Shown here: positions 16,541 to 25,180 of the stretch, in pieces
Position numbering within the stretch: position 1 is the stretch's first letter
Layout of the letters: every line of letters starts with the position of its first letter
DNA from: Desulfuromonadaceae bacterium
GTDB lineage: Bacteria; Desulfobacterota; Desulfuromonadia; Geobacterales; Pseudopelobacteraceae
Reading direction: 5' to 3'
Assembly (NCBI GenBank): GCA_028687585.1
Contig: JAQTZV010000038.1
Location: 1-38,518, forward strand
DNA: 38,518 bases
Position numbers and translations under genes: made by a program
Notes under the pieces: model-generated
Told to the model about the DNA's origin: nothing
What the model saw: the letters and a program-made list of their open reading frames with translations, nothing else
The model's database searches: none

Positions 16541-19081
16541 ATGATTGAAGCATATCTTGCACATGAAAAAGAGAGGGCGGCACAAGGCATTCCCGCACTC
16601 CCGATCACTCCTGAACAGACCGCCGATCTTTGTAAATTGCTGGTAAAGCCGCCAAAAGGAAAAGAGAAGTTTCTGCTTGGCCTGATCAAGGACCGTGTTT
16701 CCCCCGGTGTTGATCCTTCCGCCAAAGTTAAAGCAGAGTTCCTGGCCGGTGTCGTCTCCGGCAAGATCAAATCTCCGCTGATCACTCCTGTTGATGCTGT
16801 TCGCATGCTCGGCACCATGATCGGCGGCTACAACGTGGCTCCGCTTGTTGCTGCGCTGAAAGATAAAAAACTGGCTGATGAAGCGGCCTGTGCGCTGTCC
16901 GGTATTGTGCTGGTCTATGATGCCTTCGACGAGGTTGCCAAGCTTGCCACAGTCGGTAAAAACGCCGCAGCTGCGAAAGTCCTCAAATCCTGGGCTGATG
17001 CCGATTGGTTTACCCATCGCAAAGGGGTACCGGATACTATCAAGGTCAAGGTGTACAAGGTTGAAGGCGAAATCAATACTGACGATTTTTCCCCTGCAGG
17101 CGATGCCTGGAGTCGTCCCGACATCCCACTGCATTCTCTGGCCATGGGCAAAACCCGTTTCAAAGACGGCCTGGCTACTATTGCCAAGTTCCGCAAGGAG
17201 GGTTTTCAGGTTGCCTTTGTCGGAGACGTCGTCGGTACCGGTTCTTCCCGTAAATCAGCCTGTAACAGCGTATTGTGGGCAATCGGCGATGATATCCCCT
17301 GTGTGCCGAACAAGAAAACAGCCGGCGTGATCATCGGCGGCGTCATTGCTCCGATCTTCTTCAACACCGCTCAGGATTCAGGCGCTCTGCCGCTCAAAGC
17401 CGACGTGACCGGCATGAAAACCGGCGACGTCATCGTGATTGATACCAAGAAAGGTGTCATCACCGATGAGAAGGGGAAAAAAGAACTTTCCAAGCTGACG
17501 ATATCTCCTAATACCGTACCCGACGAATTCCGCGCCGGCGGTCGTATCCCACTGATCATCGGTCGTGCGGTAACCGATAAGGCCCGCAAAGTGTTGGGTC
17601 TCAAACCGACCACCGTATTTACCCTGCCGGACAATCCCAAGCCGAAAGCCAAACAGGCGTTCTCACTTGCCCAGAAAATGGTCGGTCAGGCCTGCGGCGT
17701 TGCCGGTATCATGCCGGGCACCGCCTGCGAACCAAAGATGACTACGGTCGGTTCTCAAGATACAACCGGGCCGATGACCGCCGACGAATTGAAAGAATTG
17801 GCGTGCCTCAAATTCCAGGCTCCGATGTACATGCAGTCGTTCTGCCATACTGCTGCGTATCCGAAGCCGGCCGATGTTAAAATGCACAAAAACCTGCCCG
17901 GCTTTACCGCTGAGCGCGGCGGCGTAGCTCTCCGTCCCGGTGACGGCGTTATTCACTCCTGGCTGAACCGCCTGCTGTTGCCCGACACCGTCGGTACCGG
18001 CGGTGATTCGCACACCCGTTTCCCGATCGGCATCTCCTTCCCGGCCGGTTCCGGTCTGGTGGCCTTTGCCGGTGCCATGGGGTTCATGCCGCTGGATATG
18101 CCTGAATCTGTTCTGGTGCGTTTCAAAGGCAAGCTGAACACCGGCATCACCCTGCGTGACGCTGTCAACGCCATCCCGTTCTGGGCTATCAAGCAGGGTC
18201 TCTTGACCGTGCCGAAGAAAAACAAGATCAACATCTTTAATGGCCGTATCCTTGAGATGGAAGGTCTCCCCGACCTGACCGTCGAGCAGGCGTTTGAGCT
18301 GACCGATGCCGCCGCTGAACGTTCGGCTGCCGCCGGCTGTATCCAGCTTTCCGAAGCATCAGTTGCCAAATATCTCAAATCGAACGTGGCGCTGATGAAA
18401 AAGATGATTGCCGATGGCTATTCGGATGCCAACACTCTGAAGAACCGTATCAAGGCTGTTGAAGCATGGTTGAAAAAACCGACCCTACTGAAAGCAGACA
18501 AGGCTGCTCAGTATGCTGCTGTCATCGAAATCGACCTCAAAGAGATCACCGAGCCGATCCTGGCCTGCCCGAACGACCCGGATGACGTCAAGCTGCTCTC
18601 CAAGGTAGCCGGCACCCAGATCCAGGACGTATTCCTCGGTTCCTGCATGACCAACATCGGTCACTTCCGTGCTGCAGCTGAAATCTGGCGCGGACAGCCA
18701 TTCAATCCGGCTGTTCGTACCTGGATCTGTCCTCCGACCCGTATGGATCAGCAGCAGCTCAAAGACGAAGCGTACTTCTCCGTTTACAGCGCTTTCGGTG
18801 CCCGCATCGAAATCGCCGGCTGCTCGCTCTGTATGGGTAATCAGGCTCGCGTACCTGACGGAGTCAATATGTACTCTACATCCACCCGTAACTTCGATGA
18901 CCGTATCGGCAACGGCGCCAAGGTGTATCTCGGTTCCGCTGAACTTGGTGCTGTAACTGCCCTGTTGGGGAGACTGCCGAAACCTGCCGAGTTCTTCAAG
19001 ATTTACAAAGAAAAAATCGAGCCGAACAAGGATAAGATATACAAATACCTGCAGTTCGATGAGATGCCGGAATACAAATAG
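16541..19081 (+). CDS. acnB: Aconitate hydratase B
   Basis: 846 residues, slightly shorter than E. coli AcnB. It interconverts citrate and isocitrate in the TCA cycle, and many AcnB enzymes also act on 2-methylisocitrate. The order is the AcnB one: an N-terminal HEAT-like domain (about 1-155), the swivel domain (about 165-380, with NTDDFSPAGDAWSR and GTGSSRKSACNSV), then the catalytic domains. The three [4Fe-4S] cysteines are C702 (GSCMTNIGH), C761 and C764 (CSLCMGNQ), with the same spacing as E. coli C710, C769 and C772. The start ATG has AAAAGGAGG 8 nt upstream. Single-gene unit with its own promoter and strong terminator. The cluster could be supplied by NifU/NifS encoded downstream. Confidence 0.97.
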   Translation: MIEAYLAHEKERAAQGIPALPITPEQTADLCKLLVKPPKGKEKFLLGLIKDRVSPGVDPSAKVKAEFLAGVVSGKIKSPLITPVDAVRMLGTMIGGYNVAPLVAALKDKKLADEAACALSGIVLVYDAFDEVAKLATVGKNAAAAKVLKSWADADWFTHRKGVPDTIKVKVYKVEGEINTDDFSPAGDAWSRPDIPLHSLAMGKTRFKDGLATIAKFRKEGFQVAFVGDVVGTGSSRKSACNSVLWAIGDDIPCVPNKKTAGVIIGGVIAPIFFNTAQDSGALPLKADVTGMKTGDVIVIDTKKGVITDEKGKKELSKLTISPNTVPDEFRAGGRIPLIIGRAVTDKARKVLGLKPTTVFTLPDNPKPKAKQAFSLAQKMVGQACGVAGIMPGTACEPKMTTVGSQDTTGPMTADELKELACLKFQAPMYMQSFCHTAAYPKPADVKMHKNLPGFTAERGGVALRPGDGVIHSWLNRLLLPDTVGTGGDSHTRFPIGISFPAGSGLVAFAGAMGFMPLDMPESVLVRFKGKLNTGITLRDAVNAIPFWAIKQGLLTVPKKNKINIFNGRILEMEGLPDLTVEQAFELTDAAAERSAAAGCIQLSEASVAKYLKSNVALMKKMIADGYSDANTLKNRIKAVEAWLKKPTLLKADKAAQYAAVIEIDLKEITEPILACPNDPDDVKLLSKVAGTQIQDVFLGSCMTNIGHFRAAAEIWRGQPFNPAVRTWICPPTRMDQQQLKDEAYFSVYSAFGARIEIAGCSLCMGNQARVPDGVNMYSTSTRNFDDRIGNGAKVYLGSAELGAVTALLGRLPKPAEFFKIYKEKIEPNKDKIYKYLQFDEMPEYK

Positions 19082-19101
19082 TCTCCGATCTTATAGATTA
19101 A

Positions 19102-19136
19102 AACGGCCCGCCGGTATTTTCCGGCGGGCCGTTTTA
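19102..19136. terminator. Bidirectional terminator between acnB and HDOD gene
   Basis: A 13-bp perfect stem (AACGGCCCGCCGG at 19102-19114, CCGGCGGGCCGTT at 19121-19133) with loop TATTTT. It is followed by TTTT on the plus strand and, read on the minus strand, by TTTTAAT, so it can stop transcription from both convergent genes. Confidence 0.93.
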
Positions 19137-19187
19137 TCTGATATCAGTGTATCCGGTTTTCTGTGTTTGAGACGGAACATCAAGTTG

Positions 19188-20501
19188 CTAAAAATCCCAT
19201 GCGTCCTTGTACAGATATTTTATTTGATCGAACTGTTTATTGACAGTTTCCTGCCGTACTTCAATACTCCTGACTTCCGACCCGGAATATCCGTTGCACT
19301 GTGCCATACTGAGAAATATCTCGCCTTGTGATCCCGGTTGATCACTGGTTTGTGCCAGGGAGTTGGCCAGGCATACCAGTTCAACCATGCTTCTGTTTAT
19401 GGTCGCTTTGTCAGGTGCATGGTGATAGCGGATGCATTCTTGTATCTCTTCTCCAAAATTCCACTTCTTCGCAAGCAGATAGCCTATTTCCGTATGATTT
19501 TCCTCAATCACTCTGGCTCGAAGTTCAGGGGAAAGCATATAATCGTTAAGCATATCGAGCATGATGGTTTTACCGATGTCGTGCAGCAGTCCGCATATGA
19601 AGGCCAGTTCAAAATTACTGCGCATGTCACGGGCAATTTGCCGGGAAATCATCCCGCACTCCAGGCTGTGCCGCAGCACCTTCCTGACTTCAGCACTGTT
19701 TTGAGGACTAAAACTACTGAGTGCGTGAACTGCTACAATGCTCATCAAAGATTTCAGACCGATATATACAACGGCTTCTTTCACCGTATATGATGTGGAG
19801 GCATTTTTGTAATGGGGTGAATTGCATATTCTGAGAATATTGGCAACGAGAATCTGGTCAGTGATGCAGTCAACGATCCTGTCAATAGAGGCGTTTGGAT
19901 CTTCAATTTTTTTTTGAATCTGCTGAATGATGTCGGGGATCGGGGGGAGGTCAACAGTGCCGTTCATGATATTGTTTTTAAGTTCATGAGCAATATAACT
20001 GGTGTCTATACTGTTTCCCAAACGGGAATCATCAAATATAATTGCCGATTCCATTAGCAGTTGGGTGGAATCCAGTTCTATCGGGCCATTCAGTACAAAT
20101 CCCGGAAGCTCATCACTGAATTCAAACTCACCGGATTGCCATTTCATAACATCAGTTACCGCAGAACGTGCAATCTGGAGGATTATTTTCTCCATAATTT
20201 CTTTACTGATAATGTTTTCCGTTATCAGATAGCCGATGAATGGTAATCCCAGATTGTCGGAAATTGATTTCTTTTCTTGAATCTCCTGCTGACTCAACGT
20301 TGATGCATGTACCAGAAAGTCAATAATACGTTCATTATTATTTTCAGAATCAACGAATATGACCTTGCCGTCCTGAAAATAGAGCTTTTTGTTCTGCCCG
20401 TTGCAAGAGAGCAGAAGTGTACCGGAACGTTTGCTGTTGCCAGTCCACTGGATTAAATCCACAAGAGAAATAAAACTGAGATGTCCGTGCATGGTTCGCA
20501 A
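19188..20501 (-). CDS. DUF4388-HDOD signalling protein
   Basis: 437 residues. Residues about 4-100 fit DUF4388 (PATAN-like): GHLSFISLVDLIQWTGNSKR and SGTLLLSCNGQNKKLYFQDG. Residues about 190-400 are an HDOD domain (LPPIPDIIQQIQKKIEDP, ADQILVANILRICNSP-type helix, CGLLHDIGKTIMLD, HHAPDKA). HDOD is a relative of HD hydrolases thought to act mainly as a binding module in signalling. The HD pair is kept in LLHDIGK. Start: TTG 20501 has AGGTG 5 nt upstream; an ATG three codons inside (20492) gives the more usual family start MHGHLS. It is convergent with acnB and divergent from the HDOD-kinase gene. The input signal is not evident. Confidence 0.88.
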   Translation of the reverse strand: MRTMHGHLSFISLVDLIQWTGNSKRSGTLLLSCNGQNKKLYFQDGKVIFVDSENNNERIIDFLVHASTLSQQEIQEKKSISDNLGLPFIGYLITENIISKEIMEKIILQIARSAVTDVMKWQSGEFEFSDELPGFVLNGPIELDSTQLLMESAIIFDDSRLGNSIDTSYIAHELKNNIMNGTVDLPPIPDIIQQIQKKIEDPNASIDRIVDCITDQILVANILRICNSPHYKNASTSYTVKEAVVYIGLKSLMSIVAVHALSSFSPQNSAEVRKVLRHSLECGMISRQIARDMRSNFELAFICGLLHDIGKTIMLDMLNDYMLSPELRARVIEENHTEIGYLLAKKWNFGEEIQECIRYHHAPDKATINRSMVELVCLANSLAQTSDQPGSQGEIFLSMAQCNGYSGSEVRSIEVRQETVNKQFDQIKYLYKDAWDF

Positions 20502-20753
20502 ATTATCACCTGACCGTATAAGTTTTAGTCAATATATGACACTGAATCCAATAATACTATTTTTTATTGGCACTACTGTTCCCATGAAACATAATTCGAT
20601 GAATTCGTGTGAATTCGTTGACGATGTTACCCCGAAATGGTAGTTTTGCCGTTACTCGTGACGAAACATTATAAACATCTTAATGCCTTGACCAACTCAC
20701 GAATTATACCTGTCTGTAGCGGTGTTCATTGATAAAGCACTGGAGATACATGC
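20502..20753. other. Divergent intergenic region with phased AATTCG repeats
   Basis: 252 bp between two divergent HDOD genes. AATTCG occurs three times at 20593, 20602 and 20612, that is at 9- and 10-bp steps on one face of the helix, and TGAATTCGTG/TGAATTCGTT form a 10-bp tandem repeat. This may be a site for a multimeric regulator. No clear promoter could be assigned. Confidence 0.35.
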
Positions 20754-22772
20754 TTGTTGCGCATACCGGATGAAATTATTGCTTCAATAGAAGCAATGCA
20801 TCTTCCGACCATCCCGCAGACGTTATTGCGTTTTATGCAGATGGCTGATGATGAAAACACCACCATGGCCGAATTGGCTGCTTTTGCAGGTCATGATCCG
20901 GTTCTGACGGCCCGGGTCCTGAGCGTCGCCAATTCACCGGCGCTGAAAGGAAGAGGCGAGTCGAAGGATCTTGCTCACGCTCTGGCAATCATCGGAACAC
21001 GTTTCACCCGTACTCTGGCAGCATGTCTTGTTGTGCAAAATGTTTTTTTACCGGCATGCGATAATCATGACTTTGATTTTACCGGTTTTTGGGGGCATTC
21101 ATTACGGGTTGCCGAAGTTGCCCAGGCTATTGCGGTAGAAATACATTTTCGTGATGTCGGAGAAGCCCATCTGGCCGGCCTGTTGCACAATATCGGGCAA
21201 TTGCTGTTGCTGGGCGGGTTGAGAGGTCGATACGGGGTGCTGCTGGCAGCGAGTGCAGGCGAATCGGCCCTTCGAGACCGCGAAAAGATTGAACTCGGCA
21301 CAAACCATTCTGCAGTAGGGGCCTGGCTGGTAGATCAATGGGCTCTTTCATCTTTTATGGCCGATGCCATTCTGTTCCATCATGCCGCAGCGGATGAGAT
21401 TGTGGCTGCAGATACGTTAAGCCAAATTGTATGGTCTGCCCATACAATATGTCATCACTGTGCAGAATCCGACTCACTGCAACAGGAGCGGGACGCCGAT
21501 TTTGCATCGGTACATGCAATGTTGGGTGTTGACGTCCCCACAATTTTTACTCTCTACCAAAATTGCGCTATCCGGGTTGCCTGCTTTGCTGCCACTTTGG
21601 GAATTACTGAATTCGTTAATGCCAGGACTCTTCCGTATTCGCCAACCCCTTCCCTTGATTCTTCACGAGCACCCCTCAACAGCAGTGAGAGCGCAAACGC
21701 GCAGATGGCTGAGACTGTGCGTAATTTAGCAATGATGCAGCCTCTGCAGCGACTGTATGCTTCGTTACAGAGCGAAGCAGAAATGCTTTTTTCCATACGT
21801 GAATCTGCGTGGCTGCTCTTTGGTCCCGGCCATTGCGCCTTTCTCATGGTGTCGCGCCAGGAAGCTGTGCTGTCAGGAGTTACTGTCAGTGGCCAGCCGC
21901 TATTACTGCAGCAGATCAAAATCCCGCTTGATCCAGGCCAAAGCCTGGCGGCTGCGGTGGCGCTCGGGAAAAAGCCAACTGCCGCTACTTTCGAGCAGGA
22001 AGACATCGCTGCCGCTTCACTGGCGGATATACAGATCAATCGCATACTCGGGAGTGAAGGCCTGCTGTACATTCCATTAAAAGGCCGCACCCGGATCATT
22101 GGACTCATGGTATACGGCGTAAGCGCTTCACACTACGTCCGGCTTAAAATGAAACTGTCGTTAATGACAAGTTTTGCCGGTGTGGCTGCAACCAGCCTCG
22201 AAGAGTGGTGTGAGAAGCAGGAACGTGAACAGCTGTTGACAGCAAAGCTTATAAATAATTTTGATCTTCATGCTCGCAAGGATACCGCTATAGTGAGTCA
22301 TGTCGAAGTTAATACCTTGATCGAGTCCATGCTGGAGCGCTATGGTGACTCACTTTTTACCAGCCGTGGCATCAAAATCGAGAAAGATCTCGAAGCCGGG
22401 CTTTCTGCCGTTGCATGCGATCGGGATACCATCAAGCAGATTTTATTTCATCTCTGGCATAACGCGTCGGACGCCACTGCAGCAGGAGGCTTTTTTGCCA
22501 TCTCTACGCACGATAACATCAACCAGGATGGACGTTCCTGCATCGAAATCCGCCTGAGTGATACCGGACCCGGCATGCCCCAGGAAGTCATGCGGCGCCT
22601 GTTCCAGCCCCTGGCTCCTGACTACAATCGTTCCGGCCATGTCGGCCTCGGATTATCAATTGTCGCCGCACTCGTTGAACAGATTGATGGCAGGATCACC
22701 TGTCAGAGCAAGAGCGGTCGGGGAACGAGGTTTTCAATTCTGCTCCCGAAAATCGGGAATATGTTGATATAA
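20754..22772 (+). CDS. HDOD - HATPase signalling protein (kinase-like)
   Basis: 672 residues. Residues about 5-215 are an HDOD domain (LPTIPQTLLRFMQMADDENTT, GHDPVLTARVLSVANSP), with the usual HD changed to HN in LLHNIGQ. Residues about 310-470 look like a GAF-type sensory domain. Residues about 500-670 are a HATPase_c domain with N-box HLWHNASDATAAGG, G1 SDTGPGMP and G2 GHVGLGLSIV. I see no classical phospho-acceptor H-box of the form HE[VL]NNPL before the ATPase; the corresponding stretch reads NNFDLHARKDTAIVSHV. It may be a non-canonical kinase, or an ATP-binding regulator. The start is TTG 20754, preceded by GGAG with 8 nt spacing. Probably transcribed alone, ended by the inverted repeat 22775-22818. 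Confidence 0.85.
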   Translation: MLRIPDEIIASIEAMHLPTIPQTLLRFMQMADDENTTMAELAAFAGHDPVLTARVLSVANSPALKGRGESKDLAHALAIIGTRFTRTLAACLVVQNVFLPACDNHDFDFTGFWGHSLRVAEVAQAIAVEIHFRDVGEAHLAGLLHNIGQLLLLGGLRGRYGVLLAASAGESALRDREKIELGTNHSAVGAWLVDQWALSSFMADAILFHHAAADEIVAADTLSQIVWSAHTICHHCAESDSLQQERDADFASVHAMLGVDVPTIFTLYQNCAIRVACFAATLGITEFVNARTLPYSPTPSLDSSRAPLNSSESANAQMAETVRNLAMMQPLQRLYASLQSEAEMLFSIRESAWLLFGPGHCAFLMVSRQEAVLSGVTVSGQPLLLQQIKIPLDPGQSLAAAVALGKKPTAATFEQEDIAAASLADIQINRILGSEGLLYIPLKGRTRIIGLMVYGVSASHYVRLKMKLSLMTSFAGVAATSLEEWCEKQEREQLLTAKLINNFDLHARKDTAIVSHVEVNTLIESMLERYGDSLFTSRGIKIEKDLEAGLSAVACDRDTIKQILFHLWHNASDATAAGGFFAISTHDNINQDGRSCIEIRLSDTGPGMPQEVMRRLFQPLAPDYNRSGHVGLGLSIVAALVEQIDGRITCQSKSGRGTRFSILLPKIGNMLI

Positions 22773-22774
22773 AC

Positions 22775-22821
22775 ATAATACACCTGTTTCGCTTGACGGG
22801 CGTCTACAGGTGTATTATTGT
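22775..22821 (+). promoter_or_regulatory. Promoter embedded in a 13-bp inverted repeat, upstream of phosphohexomutase
   Basis: ATAATACACCTGT (22775-22787) and ACAGGTGTATTAT (22806-22818) are perfectly complementary, with an 18-nt loop. The loop contains TTGACG (22793-22798), and 17 bp downstream is TATTGT (22816-22821), so the right arm overlaps the -10 box. Either a repressor site over a promoter or a hairpin ending the upstream gene; no T-run follows. Confidence 0.45.
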
Positions 22822-22862
22822 AACATGACAAAAAAAGTCCTATTATGCCTGGAGGGGGTACA

Positions 22863-24281
22863 ATGACGCAAATTACCTTTGGAACATCCGGTTGGCGTGG
22901 AATACTGTGCGAGGATTTCACCTTTGAAAACGTAAAGGTTGTTGTTCAGGCCATAGCCGATACCATAACGGCATCGGGAGAGGGTGGTAACGGTGTCGTT
23001 ATCGGCTGTGATACCCGTTTTATGGGGCAGCGCTTTGTTGAAGCATCAGCCCGTGTTCTGGCAGGAGCCGGAATCAAGGCGTACATCTGCGAACGGGATA
23101 CTCCGACGCCGGTTATCTCGTATGAAATTTTGCGGCGCGGCGCGGCCGGCGGCATTAACTTTACCGCCAGCCATAACCCTCCCGAATACAACGGTGTCAA
23201 ATTCTCCCCCTCTTCAGGAGGACCGGCACTGCCGGAGACTACCAGCGAGATCGAGCGTCGCGCAAATGCTGCGGTTGGTACAGCTTGTTATAACGAACTG
23301 TCGCTTGAAGAAGCAAAAAAGCAGGGCCTGGCGGAGACAATCAACCCTCACGATGACTACCTGAAGGCCCTGGAAGAGAAAGTTGACTTTGATGCAATCG
23401 CTAAACTTGGTCTGGTTGCGCTCAATCCACTCTACGGAACCGGGCGCGGCTATCTGGACGGTCCGCTCCGCAGTCGCGGAATTGCATACACCATGATCAA
23501 TGACCGCCCTGATCCTTACTTCGGCGGCCATCCACCAGAGCCGTCTGAGGCGCATATCCCGGACTTTATCGCTCTGGTCAAAAACAATCCCGATATCCGG
23601 CTTGGTCTTGCCACTGACGGCGATGCCGACCGGTTTGGTATTCTTGATGCTGACGGCAGTTTTATCGAGCCGAATTATATTATCGCCCTGCTGCTTGATT
23701 ATCTGATTCGGGTGCGCAAGCTTGAAGGTGGCGTGGCACGCAGTGTTGCGACCTCGCATCTGATCGATGCTGTTGCGAAGAAACATGGCGTCCCGGTGTA
23801 TGAAACGCCGGTTGGCTTCAAGTATATCGGCGAACTGATCAGCCAGGATAAACTGGTTATTGGCGGGGAAGAGAGCGCCGGTTTGACGATCAAAGGGCAT
23901 GTGCCGGAGAAGGACGGTATCCTCGCTTGTTTTCTGGTGGCTGAAATGGTGGCTCGTGAAGGCAAGAGTATCCGTGAACTTCTTGACCGGCTGTATGGTG
24001 AAGTGGGGAGGTTTGTCACCCGTCGTGACAATCTCAAATTGTCGCCGGAGCTGGAAATAGCCTACAAAAACAAGATCAATGCTGTTCCCGCCGAGATTGC
24101 CGGTACGAAGGTCAAAGAAATCGTCAGAGTCGACGGAACCAAATTATTGCTTGATGACGGCAGCTGGATGCTGTTCCGCAAATCGGGAACGGAACCGGTT
24201 GTGCGGTTATATGGTGAGGCGAACAACGATGCCCGCCTTGCCGAAGTCATGGCCGCCGGTCGAAAGTTTATCCTGAATTAA
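22863..24281 (+). CDS. Phosphoglucomutase/phosphomannomutase family protein
   Basis: 472 residues from ATG 22863, chosen over ATG 22845 because GGAGGGGG lies between them. It belongs to the alpha-D-phosphohexomutases, which move phosphate between C1 and C6 of hexoses through a phosphoserine. The four signature parts are present: catalytic S103 in TASHNPPEYNG, the metal loop D252-G-D254-A-D256 (TDGDADRFG), the sugar-binding GGEESAG, and the phosphate-binding FRKSGTEP near the C-terminus. Whether glucose or mannose is the preferred substrate cannot be told by eye. nifU starts 26 nt downstream on the same strand, so they are probably co-transcribed. Confidence 0.93.
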   Translation: MTQITFGTSGWRGILCEDFTFENVKVVVQAIADTITASGEGGNGVVIGCDTRFMGQRFVEASARVLAGAGIKAYICERDTPTPVISYEILRRGAAGGINFTASHNPPEYNGVKFSPSSGGPALPETTSEIERRANAAVGTACYNELSLEEAKKQGLAETINPHDDYLKALEEKVDFDAIAKLGLVALNPLYGTGRGYLDGPLRSRGIAYTMINDRPDPYFGGHPPEPSEAHIPDFIALVKNNPDIRLGLATDGDADRFGILDADGSFIEPNYIIALLLDYLIRVRKLEGGVARSVATSHLIDAVAKKHGVPVYETPVGFKYIGELISQDKLVIGGEESAGLTIKGHVPEKDGILACFLVAEMVAREGKSIRELLDRLYGEVGRFVTRRDNLKLSPELEIAYKNKINAVPAEIAGTKVKEIVRVDGTKLLLDDGSWMLFRKSGTEPVVRLYGEANNDARLAEVMAAGRKFILN

Positions 24282-24307
24282 CTATAAAAATATTAAGGAG
24301 ATACACC

Positions 24308-25180
24308 ATGTGGGATTACACACCAATCGTTAAGGACCATTTTTTAAACCCGCGCAATGTCGGAGAGATACCGGATGCCGACGCAGTTGGCGAAGTCGGC
24401 AGCCTTGCCTGCGGCGATGCGCTTAAACTGTATCTCAAGCTGGATGAAAATAAGGACAAGATTGTTGACGCAAAGTTTCAAACTTTTGGCTGTGCCAGTG
24501 CCATTGCTTCCTCGTCAGCCTTGACCGAGATGGTTAAAGGGAAAACTCTTGATGAAGCACTGGCGGTCAGCAATCAGGAAATTGCCGACTTTCTGGGTGG
24601 TCTGCCGGAAGAGAAGATGCACTGTTCCGTCATGGGACAGGAAGCGCTGGAGGTGGCGATTTTCAAATATCGCGGCATTGAGATGCCGCAGCATGACAGT
24701 GAGCATGACCATGGTCCGGCGTACCCTGATTACGAAGGGGAAATTGTCTGTAAATGTTTCGGCATCACTGACGCCTTCCTCAAAAAGGTCATCGAAACAA
24801 ACAGCCTGACTACTGCCGAGCAGGTGACAAACTTTACCAAAGCGGGTGGCGCCTGCGGCGGCTGTATTCCTAAAATCAAGGAATTGATTGCCCAAGTGCT
24901 GGGGGAGGCGACTGCCCAGACACGCGTCCGTCCGGAAAAGCTCTCCAACATGAAGAAGATGCAGCTGATTCAGGAGGTTCTCGAACGTGATATACGGCCG
25001 CTTCTCTGGGCTGATGGCGGAGATCTGGAACTGATTGATATAGACGGCGCGAAAGTACAGGTAGCTTTTCGCAAAGCATGTGCCGGGTGTGCGTCTTCCG
25101 GGAACACGGCACGCATGGTTGAAGCCAAACTGCGTGATCTGGTCGCCGAGGATATTGTTGTCGAGGAGGTCTCCCAATGA
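24308..25180 (+). CDS. nifU: NifU Fe-S cluster scaffold protein
   Basis: 290 residues, full-length NifU. The IscU-like N-terminal scaffold has C35, C62 and C106 (ACGD, FGCAS, HCSVMG), the same numbers as Azotobacter NifU. The central BFD-like permanent [2Fe-2S] domain has C148, C150 (CKC), C183 and C186 (CGGC). The C-terminal NifU domain has C258 and C261 (CAGC). It assembles clusters from sulfur supplied by NifS and passes them to apo-proteins. AAGGAG lies just upstream of the ATG. Its stop overlaps the nifS start. No nitrogenase genes are nearby, consistent with a housekeeping role such as is reported for other anaerobes lacking ISC at this position. Confidence 0.96.
   Translation: MWDYTPIVKDHFLNPRNVGEIPDADAVGEVGSLACGDALKLYLKLDENKDKIVDAKFQTFGCASAIASSSALTEMVKGKTLDEALAVSNQEIADFLGGLPEEKMHCSVMGQEALEVAIFKYRGIEMPQHDSEHDHGPAYPDYEGEIVCKCFGITDAFLKKVIETNSLTTAEQVTNFTKAGGACGGCIPKIKELIAQVLGEATAQTRVRPEKLSNMKKMQLIQEVLERDIRPLLWADGGDLELIDIDGAKVQVAFRKACAGCASSGNTARMVEAKLRDLVAEDIVVEEVSQ

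Noticed and set aside
22744..22757. Hairpin CCCGAAAATCGGG near the end of the HDOD-HATPase gene as terminator
   Set aside because: It is inside the coding sequence and has no T-run.
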